From Oehlia diaphana (Eukaryota; Glomeromycota; Glomeromycetes; Glomerales; Glomeraceae): a stretch of 61,831 bases of DNA. The notes beneath the pieces are model-generated. The model saw nothing but the letters and a program-made list of their open reading frames with translations. It ran no database searches and was not told the origin of the DNA. A program made the translations under genes and the position numbers. Of the stretch, positions 45,782-57,066 are shown in pieces; the first letter of the stretch is position 1, and each line of letters opens with the position of its first letter. Location: assembly GCA_003833135.1 (NCBI GenBank), contig QZLH01000247.1, positions 18,922 to 80,752 of the forward strand, written 5' to 3'.

Positions 45782-47588
45782 TTTGTTGAGATGTTTTCGA
45801 TAAAAATGACCTTTATAAATGAAATCTGGATGATTCGACAAATTTGGTAATTTTATAGATATTACATAGCAGATAAGTTACTTTTTTTGCACAACACAAT
45901 ATGATTCACAACCTTAATAAAATCCGAACACAATGTCTAAATGAATAAAAAAAAAAAGAAGAGTAATACTAGGAAACGAAAAGAAACAAACCTATAATTT
46001 GCGATTTTAATAGCCGACGATCAGCGAGTGGACAGAAAATTTTCATAGTTCATATTGTCCTCCTATAAAAAATTTTTCGGAAAAATGATCATTTGTCGGA
46101 GTTTTGTCCAGAATTTTTTTTATAGAGCCTTCGGTTCACTTGGACAAAAACATGATGTTCAGATGTTTTTAATAAATTAATATAAAGCGTATATCAATCA
46201 ATAATTGAATCAGAAGCGTGGTATAAACAGTTTGATTCGTGACCCGGATAGATATTTAATGTGTCGATTTTTACTAACGATATTAGATCTTCGACCTTTT
46301 TCCGAAATCATAATTAATAAAATTAAATTTTGGTAAAATACTCGTTGTATTATGAAGTTGTATACTAATTCTAATAACAAGTTTTCTATTACTATATTTG
46401 GTTGGTCATTTAACATTCAATCTTTAAAACGCGAAAAAGTGATGATCTATACTTCCTTTTAGAAATATATATAAATATTTTTTTCACAGTTTATTATAAC
46501 ATTATTTACAACCCTGTCCTTTGATCAATTGTTTGTAAACTTGTAAAAGTGAAATTATTTTTATTTATCACGATAAATGAATATATTTTTTAAATTAGTA
46601 TTTAATACATGTAATACCAATTTTTAAATATAAAATTTTTAAACTCTATTTATTATTTTATTTATAAAATAATTATAAACTAAGTCAATTATAATAAGTG
46701 GAAATAAATAAATAAATTTAATTTTGATTTTTTTAATAACTTTGATTGATTAGACTGATCAATATAAGGGTCAGGTGGCGAAAAAATTTTTATTATAAGC
46801 TGGTAGTACGCATAATTGACACCTGATATTGAAAATCCTGCAGGCATTAAGTTATTAATTAGATTTCTATATTGTTTATAAAACCAAATGCTTAATGATT
46901 TACCATTTTTTCAATAATATTTTTCTAAAATTTCACTTTTTAACCCTTAGAAATTTCTTTCAATTTAAATATTACGTACAGTAAATATATTATATATATA
47001 AGATTAGGCAAATTTAGGCCAAAAATACGCAAACTAATTTTTTACATAAAAATTTTGACAAAAAATACGTAATCTTGATAACCTAACTATGGATTTTTCT
47101 TAAATTGTACGCAAATCAAAACTTTACTCCGTCTAATTCCACTATGATATCGACGCATCTGTATACCCTTTGTATATATATTTCTGGGTCCTATGGAACG
47201 TCGGGGGATATAATTATTTTATCACACTTTAATCACGTTTATCACGCATCTTAACTATTTATTATAGGGAACGGGATAATTTTGCCCGTATACGTTATAT
47301 ATATAACCTAATGAAGTAGGTATACTAGTAGTAAAGGGGTATAGACAATAATATCTAGCTATTTAATAAAATAATTTAATGTCTTTACAAAATATAATAA
47401 TTGGTTTAATTCCTGGTACATAAATACAAAATTACAAAGCGTCGGATACTTTTTGATCATCGACTATATAAAACAACAAAAAACAAATAAAAAAACATGT
47501 ATAAATACTAATTCATTGAATCTATCTAAGATTACAAGATAGAATAGCCTTAAGAAAATTGATAGGAACGATATTAATCCTTTTTGTC

Positions 47589-50500
47589 TCATAAAATATT
47601 ATTTAAACATTCAACTAGATCTGTTGTATCGTAACGTGCTTCTTTTGGCATTCCAACAAGTTTTAAAATACCATCCACAACGACAAAAAAACGGAATGGC
47701 CATGGTGAGTACAATTTTAAGAAAGTATCATCCATTGTATCTGCTAGTACAGGAATTTCTAACTGGGTTTCTTTAACCATTTCACGAGCAGCAGCTAAAC
47801 GATCAGATAATGTGCGATGCTCCTTAACATCTACAATATTACCAATGGGCCAAACATCAGAGGCATGTGCTTCTCGAATTTGAATCATATAAAAATCTAC
47901 TTGTGATTTGTATCGAATATATATGTCATTAAGCACATGAGATATGTATCGGTATAAAGGACAAGTATATGATCCACCAAGAAGAACGAGAGGCCGTCCT
48001 GATTTACAAAGTGAACGTAAAGAGACTAAGGCTGGCGAAGTAGTATTATTGTTACCAATTATTGCTGTAAACATTGAAGGTTCTAGAGGAACCAATGGAC
48101 AATCAGGTGCTTGTATTCCTTCAGTAAGATTTCCAATATTAGCAATATTGTTGCGAACATATACTTGAGTTGTGCGAAATTCAGGGTCATCTAGACGATG
48201 GGAAAAATATGTAAGATCAAATATTGTAAAAAAAAAAAAGTTGAAGAAGAAATATGAGAATACTTTTTTACCTGGATAAAGTTGTGGTGCACGCCGCAAT
48301 AATTGTACTGCCTCATCCGAGTATCCAAACTCTCGAACTAATTCATGCTGCATCTCATCAGTAACATCCATCCAGTCTTTGCCACACGTTGGATCATTCC
48401 CAACATCATAATATTTTTTTTGTATTTCAGGTGATAACCTCCGACGCTCTTCTTCACGTAGGAGAGTTAACAATTTCTCTTTCGTGTCTGGTAGTATTGG
48501 GGAGATAGTAACAGAGGCAACAGGGGGACCTTTTGGAAACTCCTTTGGGTCTAAGGGATTCAAGATTTCCAGAAAATGATGTTGCACATTATGAAGCAAG
48601 TTGGACGTTTTAATACAATCAAAGCACAAGTCATAATCGGGACATTCCGAACATTTAAATCTGTAAAAAATCAAAGATTAAGTATTAATGAGGAAAAAGA
48701 CATTCAAAGCTTATTAAAATAAATTGTGTATTAACCTCGTTCCTTTCCATTCACTTTTACCACAATAATTACAAGTAATACCAGCATGAATTCCATTTTG
48801 TAGACGTTCTTCAGGTGTTAGCATATATTGCGTGAGTGCTGGCAATGCATCAAATTCTTTGCGGCCACTGGTTTCTACAAACATTCCTCCACGTAGTCTA
48901 AGTACAAGGTGAAATGTGCACTCTTTGTGGATATGATAATCTGACAAGGGACGTCCGTCTTCTAATTGCATGCCAGCAAAAATAAGGCGTTGTTGATCAG
49001 GAGGAATTCCTTCTTTGTCATTAATCTTACATTTAAGTTTGTCAATTGTATCACTCGAAGCAATCTCCAATGATATTGTTTTTCCAGTTAGTGTTTTCAC
49101 AAATACCTGCCCAGAAGTAAATGGAATATATCGAGATAGATTTAATGTAGATTCATTATTAATATTTATTAAGGAGGTATTGCCACGCAGTTTTATTACG
49201 CTATTCGGTCTATTATCCAAAGTTTTAGTTAAATATAGTTGATCAAAGGGGATGCCTTCTAACCCTTCTTTATCCTGGATTAATTGAATAACTTGTTTGA
49301 CGGTGTAATCTTTCTCTACATCTAGCTTTATGGTTTTTCCGCTCATTAATTTTATATATATCATTATTTTTTTATATTCTAGATGAAATGTAGACTCTTC
49401 TCCGATTCTGTAAGTCGACAAGAGGGAATTGTTGTCCATAACTCGCCCATTAAAAAAAAGATATTGTTGATCAGGGGGGATGCCTTCTTTATTTTGGATC
49501 ATTTGTTTAACCGTTTTGATTGCATGATCTCTCCTTGCTTTTAGCTCTATTGTTTTTTCGTTCATTATTCTCACATATAACTTTATTTCTTTATATTCTA
49601 AATGCACCGTAGACTCCTTTTTAATATTATAATATGCCAAGGTATTTTGGTCATGTAATTCCTTACCAGCAAAAATAAGACGTTGTTGGCTGAGAGGGGT
49701 ACCTTCATTATTTTGGATCTTTTGTTTGATTTGTTTAATTGTTTCGTTTGTCATTATTATCAGATTTATGATTTTTCCGGTCTTAAATTTCACATGAATC
49801 GTTGATTTAATGTTTAAATAAAGTATGGCTCCTTCATTGATTTTATAATGTGATAGGGTATAGACGTCTTGTAATTCAACATTGTTGAAAGTAATACGTT
49901 GTAAGTCATGATTAATACACTTTTTATTCTGGATCATTAATTTAACTTGGGATATGGTGTCATATTTCGTTGGTTCAAGCTTTATGGTTTCTCCAGTCTC
50001 TGTTTTCACGTAGATAATCAGTTCTATAGATTTTAGATGCAACGTAGACTCTTTTTGGATATTGTAATATGAGAGAGTATAAAAATCTTCTAATTCAATG
50101 TCATCAAAAATAATACAATGTTTGTTGGAGGAAATGCCTTCTAAATCCTGAATCATGTCTTTAATCTCAATGATAGTGTCACTCCAATGTACTTTCAGTT
50201 TTGTTATTCCGGTATGTGTTTTTACATAGATTAGCATTGAACTCCTTGCTTTAGTTGCTTTAGTTGGTGTTGATTTAAACTTTGTTAGAGAAATTGGATT
50301 TTTACGTTCGCTGATTACTGCCTCAACTAAATCTCCTTCCTAAAGTTAAAATAATACCACAATTCATTAGCACAAACATCACCCAAACATAAAAACTAAA
50401 AAGAGTCTTTTGTGACTATCGGATAATCTCTACAGATATCTACCTTGATTCCCAGTTCTTCAAGCGTATCGGCGGGCTTTATGTCTTTTTCAAGGTACAC

Positions 50501-50677
50501 AAGCTTACAGGGCCCGTTGTAGATACCATACGGCCCAACGCAATTTTGGAAGCTATTCAACAATACCTCTCCGGTAGTATATGTAGCTACATTTGCTACA
50601 TATACAGAACCCGTACAGTCGTACTTAATGCGGATAGGAAAAATGGGAGCAGGGTCAAGTAAAGTGGTCAAGAGCAT
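47589..50677 (-). CDS. Six ubiquitin-like domains + ZZ zinc finger + deiodinase-like domain
   Basis: Exons 50677-50444, 50339-48736, 48660-48272 and 48190-47589 give 942 residues in phase; the last intron (81 nt) is open and could be retained. Residues 1-112 are a leader. Residues 113-563 hold six ubiquitin-like units, the first five divergent. The last is near-canonical ([28 protein letters not shown]) and ends LRLRGG at about 563. A ZZ finger (CNYC...CSEC...CFDC, His pair) spans about 601-645. The C-terminal domain (about 744-942) matches iodothyronine deiodinase: [12 protein letters not shown] with Cys819 where vertebrates have selenocysteine, EAHASD at 849-854, DRLAAA, ADTMDD. The fold is thioredoxin-like; a redox role is inferred, iodothyronine is unlikely in a fungus. 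Processing after LRLRGG would free the ZZ-deiodinase part. Confidence 0.88.
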
Positions 50678-50784
50678 TTTGTTGAGATGATGATTTTTTT
50701 TTTTGACAAAAATGACCCTTATAAATGAAATCTGGACGATCCGACAAATTTGGTAATCGATATAGATGTTACATAGCAGACACC

Positions 50785-50905
50785 GTAAAGTCCCAATAAT
50801 AAGCACACCTTTTTTGCACATAATGCACACCATAATTGTATTATTGTAGTAATTATGGTAATGGGTACGCTTATTTTCGGAGGGTGCTTATACGCAAGAC
50901 TTTAC
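50785..50905. mobile_element. 121-bp MITE with GTAAAGTC/GACTTTAC ends
   Basis: The left end GTAAAGTCCCAATAATAAGC and the right end (reverse complement GTAAAGTCTTGCGTATAAGC) are inverted. The sequence is absent at the equivalent site upstream of the pseudogene copy (about 45870), where the flanks CAGA and AAGTTAC are nearly adjacent. Confidence 0.7.
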
Positions 50906-51311
50906 AAGTTACTTTTTTGCACAACAAATATAATCACAACCGTAACAAAATTCGAACACAGTGTCTAAATGAAAGTAGATGAATAAAAAAAGAAGCAGCA
51001 GATGATGGAATCCGTTAAGAGTCCGGATAAACCTAAAAGTTGCGATTTTATTGGCTGACGATCACGCGAATGGACACAATTTTCGACACACCTTTAATTC
51101 ACTTAGACAAAACGTGATAGTTCAGAAAATTCTATCCTGATATGAAGCGTCCATTATGAAGCGTAATATAATAATTTGATTCGTGATCCGGATATCTGAG
51201 CGTTAAATTATAGATTTTTAATATATCCGATTTATATGGAATACTTTATGAATATTGTACGGTATTGTATTTATATTATCGTACGGCTAATGCAGATCAT
51301 CCTCATTATTT

Positions 51312-51450
51312 GTACGCAAATAAACTAACGATAATTCATTCAATATTGTACGCAAATAAACTATCGATACTATTCATTCAATATTGTGCGCAAATAAACT
51401 ATTCAATATTGTACGCAAATAAACTATTGATATCAATCAATATTTGTACG
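51312..51450 (+). repeat. Minisatellite of TTGTACGCAAATAAACTA units
   Basis: Four units of GTACGCAAATAAACTA separated by variable GATA..ATTCATTCAATATT spacers, unit length about 25-40 bases. Confidence 0.75.
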
Positions 51451-52381
51451 ATAATGAAAATATCGGTCAAATAAAATCAGCATGATCCTTATAGGGCCGT
51501 GTAATAATGATTTTCATTCATTTATATACAGTACAATTTAATATTGGTAAAATACTCATATTTTACAGTTTACTATGTTGCATACTACTTTTAATAATTT
51601 TTGATTGGGCATTTAAACATTTTCGATCTTTAAAAACGCGAAAAGAGAGTGATGATCTTTACTTCCTTTAGTAATTAAAAAAAGAATTTATATATTTTTT
51701 TTTTTTCCACAGTTTTGTTCTGTAAAAAATATCAAACATTATGTACAACCCTACCCCAAAAATCGTTGTTTGTAAACCTATAAAAATGAAATTATTATTA
51801 TTATTTTTATTTATCACGATAAATAAATTTATTTTTTTTAAATTAAATATTTAAATAATAGTACAAGAATTATAAAATATTTATAAACAAAATATGAAAT
51901 AAAATTAATTATAAGTGAATATTAAAATTAAGTTTGATAATAATTTATTGATTGGTTAAATTATAACTGATCATCCAACAATTGGTTCATGATAACGGCA
52001 TGATTGTTGGACATGAGTTAAAACATTTTATATATACAGCATTATAATCAGAGATGTATTTTAATGTTTTTAATTTATGGTACTGTACGTCGAGGATATC
52101 ATCATCCTTTCCTATCATTTTATCATTTTATCATTTTATCACATTTTATCACATTCCTTCATATTACTAACTATTATGAGAAACGGGATATTTTTTTTTT
52201 TGGCGTGAAAAATCCCTATTTATCACCCGTATACTGCATCATACATAACCTAGTGAAGTAGGGCAGCAAAGGGGTTTAGATAACAATATCCAGCTATTTA
52301 ATATGTTAAATATTTATTAATGTGTTGACAAAATATATAATTGTCATAATTGATATATATAACAAATATAGAATATAATTC
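51451..52381. other. Intergenic flank of the tandem duplication
   Basis: Shares blocks with 46430-47440 and carries an ATTTTATC run at 52115-52150. No gene. Confidence 0.4.
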
Positions 52382-53422
52382 TTATCGGTTATAATTACTG
52401 GTACATGATTGTTTTCTTGCGTATAACCTTTTTAAAGAAAGAAAAAAAAAAAAATTAACAAAATCATTCGAAAATAATAAAATAAATAAATAAATAAATA
52501 AGTAAATAATAAATACCTAATAGATTTACAATATGTTTTATATTGATTTATTTCTTTTATCATCATATTAATTAATTCGTCAAATTTTCTTTCAGAAATT
52601 TTCATTCGTAAACATAGATTATGTTTATTAAGTATAATAGGATTAAGTAAAATTTCGCCCAACTATATTAAAAAAAAAACAAAAAATTAATTAAAGAAAA
52701 AAAAAAAATAATAAAATATTTTTTTTATTGATTTGACGAACTTACGAATTCACTAACTCTTCCACCATAACTTCCCATAGGAGTTTCTTTAGTTTGTTTC
52801 CGTATGCACGAAATATCTTTCCTTGAAATTAAGTATCGTTCAAAATACGAATATTCAATATAATTAATTCCAGACGATGATAAGAATTCAACATCTATAA
52901 AGTAGAATATTAACGGTTAAAAAAAAAAAAAAAAAATTTATGAATATGATTCAATGACTAATATTAATTTTTTTAATACTTACATGAATTTTTCACGTAT
53001 TCAGTTATTGGACCGAGATTGTACCATTGTTTTTCAATTATCATAAATTCCATCCATCCTCCAGGTTTTAAAACTCTTAAAAGTTGATTTAATGTGTTAA
53101 AAGGATTATGTAAAGATTGCGATGATGGACTTATGAGTGATGATTTATGATATACAAGATCGAAAGTTTCGTCAGGAAATGGAAGATTTGTGGGCGATGA
53201 AGTCATTTGTAAAACGGCAGCATTACGTGGTTCAGAAAGTTTTGAAGAATAATATGAGGTTAATTTAGAGTAAGAAGCAGTTGTTATGGCGGAAACGTTT
53301 TCGATGCCTATGAATGTTGAAGAAGGATATTCCGATGCCATATCTAATGTCCATACTGACGGACATGATCTTTTTTTTATAAAAGAAAAGTATTTATATT
53401 TATTTATACGATATTCAATATA

Positions 53423-53453
<31 letters not shown>

Positions 53454-53869
53454 CATATACGTAAATTTATTAATACATACCCAACTTCAAGCACTTTAAC
53501 TCTTCCTCTAGAAAGTTGATGTTGCATAGGAACCGAAAAATTACCATTCCAAATTATTCGAAATAGATGATGTTGAATATCTAATCGATTAATATCTTTT
53601 TCATTAAATTTCATAACTGAATTTCTTATTTCAACATTCTCAATCGAATAATTATCAGGTGAAATTTTATTTAAATTTTGAATTTTTGATGATAATATAG
53701 AAGCTTGATTCAATTTACATGAATTTTCTTTATGCATCATTTTTGTATTTGAAGTATTAAAAGGGTTTAAAAGACAAATTGTCATTTTAATATATGATCG
53801 AAAGGATTTTAATTTTTTAATTATTTCGTTGGAAGAAATGAATTCAGTGTATTTTCGGGAGGCGGACAT
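52382..53869 (-). CDS. S-adenosylmethionine methyltransferase-like protein (five exons)
   Basis: Exons 53869-53481, 53369-52984, 52894-52746, 52662-52517 and 52427-52382 join in phase to 371 residues. The intron 53480-53370 contains an (AT)n run. The N-terminal ~110 residues are Ser/Asn-rich. The class I Rossmann core follows: motif I region KVLEVGSCPSVWTLDMA (usually a VGCGPGxW-type loop, so the second and third Gly are lost), FIGIENVSA, LPFPDETFDLVYH and LLRVLKPGGWMEF. The C-terminal exons hold a helical cap as in fungal UMTA/LaeA-like methyltransferases. Substrate unknown. The altered glycine loop may weaken SAM binding or indicate a degenerate family member. Confidence 0.82.
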
Positions 53870-53898
53870 TTAAAAAAAAAAAAAAAAAAACTCTTTTA

Positions 53899-53916
53899 AT
53901 CGGTATATATATAAGT
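53899..53916 (-). promoter_or_regulatory. TATA box of the methyltransferase gene
   Basis: The minus strand reads CTTATATATATACCG about 35-45 bases upstream of the ATG, with an A/T run between. Confidence 0.45.
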
Positions 53917-54367
53917 TTTAGAAAGTTCTATTGAACTCGTTTGAATCTGGTAAAGAATTGAAAAACTATGGTAAAATTCTTTCTTCATTAATGTTATTTT
54001 ATGTTTATATTATGTTTATGTAAGAGTCTAGATTCTCATATGAATTCATTAAATATAAAGGTGTAACATGTTGTTTATTTATTTAAAGTTAAATATTTAT
54101 TTATTTATGCGAAATTTTTAATTTAACAATAAAATCACAGTAAAATTTATCCATGAGATAAATAAATCCCAATAACATTTGTAAATAATAAGTTTTTTTC
54201 AAGAAGGTATGACTTCAATTATTGGTACACTAAATATTAAATATAGAATGATGATCATTTTTTTTTTTAATAATAAATGATCTAATTTTGGTACCATAGG
54301 CTTGTGTTTTAAAGGTATGCACGCCACATAAATCTCGATACTCAATATGTGCATATCAGACAAACAA

Positions 54368-54570
54368 AGATTGCTGGACGGTTTTTTTTTTTTTTTTTTT
54401 TTTTTTTTATTTTTTTTTTTTTTAAAAAAAAAAAAAAAAGATTGCTGGACGGTTTTTTTTTTTTTTTCTTTTCTTCTTATTTTCGTTCTTTTTAAGAAAA
54501 AAACAACAAGATAAAATATTTATTAATATATTTAAAAAGTTGAAATTCTATTTTATAACAAAAATGTCGA

Positions 54571-54618
<48 letters not shown>

Positions 54619-54652
54619 CAATTTTTTTTTTTTTAAAAAAAAAAAAAAAATA
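54368..54652. repeat. Poly-T/poly-A foldback cluster
   Basis: The 14-mer AGATTGCTGGACGG occurs at 54368 and again at 54439, each followed by a long T run. Two more T12-A(n) palindromes are at about 54573-54616 and 54623-54650. The homopolymer lengths may be assembly-uncertain. Confidence 0.7.
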
Positions 54653-56621
54653 ATAATAAAAGTAAAATATAATTAATACTTTTTGTTACGTAATTGATAA
54701 TTACATTAATACTTAATAAAATATAATAAACCAATTTGAACAAAATGAGAAGAAGGTTTTGAACTTTAATTTGAAACTGATTTATGTGAATAGTATTGAA
54801 TGGATTAAAAAAAATATTAACGTAAAATTTGCTTCAATAAAATTTGTAAACAAATATGCATAATATAAATAAATGTGCCCTAAAGAATTTTTTTTATAAT
54901 TTTAACCGTTTTTGATGATAAAATATTATGCTTGTTACCGAAACTTCGTTCTTTTTGAATCTAGATTCCTTACACAATAATTATAAATCAATATATTAAA
55001 AAATGGAATTGGAAAGGATGGATACAATTATTTTTCTCTTGTTTACTTAATAACATATAAAACTGCGAATCATTTTTATTCATTTTTCCAAAATTGTCAA
55101 TCTTACCCAAAAATATCGCATATAAATAATGATGTATGAAAAGCCTAGACCTTTTTTTTATTATTTCCATAATGAGTCATTTCTTATATAAACTTCGTAT
55201 CTAATTTCCACTACTTCTTATATAACCTTATTTTGTTATATCCTACAGTTTCCGTTATCTTATATTGGTTTTCTACATATTTGGTATTGATAATAGTATA
55301 CTATACTATACAATATATTAAATATATGTATAATATTTTTTAATTTCCGACACATGCATTAACGAATTATTAGAGTATTATATTTTAAAATTCCGAATAG
55401 TATTAACTATATTTATAATAAACCCTGTATATGTATTTATATTGGAAATAAATAAATTTATTTTTATCTAAAAAGAATTTAACTATAAATTTATAAAGTT
55501 TTACCAGTTCATTTTTTACTTAGGACCTGAGACGGAATACACGGAACGTAGATATTCTGTTTATTTGGAACGTTAAATCTAGATGCATTGTTAGAAAAAA
55601 ACAAATCATTTATCTCACATCAATGAAAATTGGCCTAGATTTTATTCCTAAAAATTGTTCGTTAAAATTTTTATTATATAATTTTAAATTGGTAATATTT
55701 TAATAAATTTTTAATCAAAACTTAATAAAATTTGAATAATATTTTCTTATTAATTTTATTAAATTTTATTTAAAGGATAAATTTATCCTAGATCCATTAG
55801 GAGCTGATTGTTCGATTGATACATAAAGGTGATGATCATAGCGCGGGCCTTTCCTTTTTTGGATAATTTCGACCGGAATTATGAAATTTCGGCCCTGAAG
55901 AACCGCGTATATAATTCCGATTGTGTTATCATTGCAGCAGTACGATTGGCAATTTTTAATAAGTAAACGTTTGTTGATCTCTCTCAGGAGCTAGAAATTT
56001 GTTTGACTAATATTTATTTCGTGTGAAAAAAATTTTTTTAAAAGATTGTAGAGTCTCAATATGCCTATTCTAACATTGGTAAACATTTAACCTGTGTTAT
56101 AAAAGGAAACCCTTCTAGGAATTATTTTTTACGATTGAGGCACGTGTCGTAACACCGTAAAATCGTTGAATGTTTGAATGTCGTAAATGGCGTAAATTTA
56201 TATGCCGTAAATAGATACTCGTGTAACTCTTTTTTAATTTTTATGATTACGTCATAAATTTGCGGCATTACGATGTTACATATAATACGCCATAACCTCA
56301 ACTAAGAAATTGCTTAATCGTATATTACTGCTTGACTCTTAATCACTTAAAAATGTACGCAACTATTAATATAAAAATTAAATCAGTTATAAAATAAATT
56401 TCTCTACATTTCGTTATATACATTTCGTTATATACTAGATAAATAAAATATAAATTCGACGATATTCAACCACCCTTAACCAATTAAATTACAATTTAGA
56501 TCACATGATTTCCTATGAAGTACGAAATGATATATTTCGTATCTGTAGTATTAATATTGACAGAATTATTCATGTTTAAAATTTTATATTAAATTATAAT
56601 TATAAAAAAATCACAACCAAA

Positions 56622-56704
56622 AGTCATGTGCAGAATGTGCACATTTTTGTGACGTTAGATGTGCACAAAAATTTTTAATGTGCACATGTGCACATTGTGC
56701 ACAT
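56622..56704. repeat. Cluster of five GTGCAC palindromes
   Basis: ATGTGCACA-type words occur five times in about 70 bases, three of them nearly contiguous (AATGTGCACATGTGCACATT). It could be a regulatory site cluster or a short satellite. It lies about 370 bases upstream of the first F-box gene. Confidence 0.6.
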
Positions 56705-56955
56705 AGATTTTACACACTGGTCCCTGGTACGAATTTATTAGATCCCCATGATTTATTTATTATTAAAGTACGAATTGTTAGATCATATGACATTAGATCT
56801 AGATCATATGATTTCTTGTTAGGCCACATGATTTCTTATTAAGTGTAACGTAAGACTTATCCAAAAATTACATAATAAATGTCATGACCTTTACGTAAAT
56901 TACGACTTCTTTCATGTGACTTTTTATTCAATAATTTCATACTACTGAATTTTGA

Positions 56956-57066
56956 CCAATAATATACTTCCACAATCCCCTATAAATCTAGCCAAATATA
57001 TTATATTTATTTATTCCGTCATTATTTCGAATTTCGAAGTTTGTTCATTAACCGTAGTATATATTA
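56956..57066 (+). promoter_or_regulatory. Promoter of the first F-box gene
   Basis: CCAAT at 56956-56960 and TATAAATC at 56981-56988 lie about 110 and 85 bases upstream of the ATG. The block TTATTTATTCCGTCATT (57007) recurs before the second F-box gene at 59654. Confidence 0.5.

Larger units (their letters stand above)
44690..52430. repeat. Tandem duplication holding the pseudogene and the intact fusion gene
   Basis: Unit 1 (about 44690-47440) and unit 2 (about 47441-52430) share the 3' flank (TCGGATACTTTT...GATC), the gene, the 5' flank (TTTGCACAACA..., CACGATAAAT) and an outer block. The outer block pairs AACGGGATA...CCCGTATAC...AACCTA(A/G)TGAAGTAGG at 47273-47320 with its counterpart at 52178-52262. 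Unit 1 is shorter through internal deletions. Confidence 0.75.
53917..56955. other. Intergenic region with short palindromic clusters, no gene
   Basis: Apart from the T/A cluster it holds a CGTAAA/TTTACG-rich patch (56145-56300) and a GTGCAC-rich patch (56622-56704). A 60-codon minus frame at 54988-55170 is not convincing. Confidence 0.5.

Noticed and set aside
54988..55170. 60-codon minus frame
   Set aside because: No homology or splice context; composition is that of the intergenic DNA.
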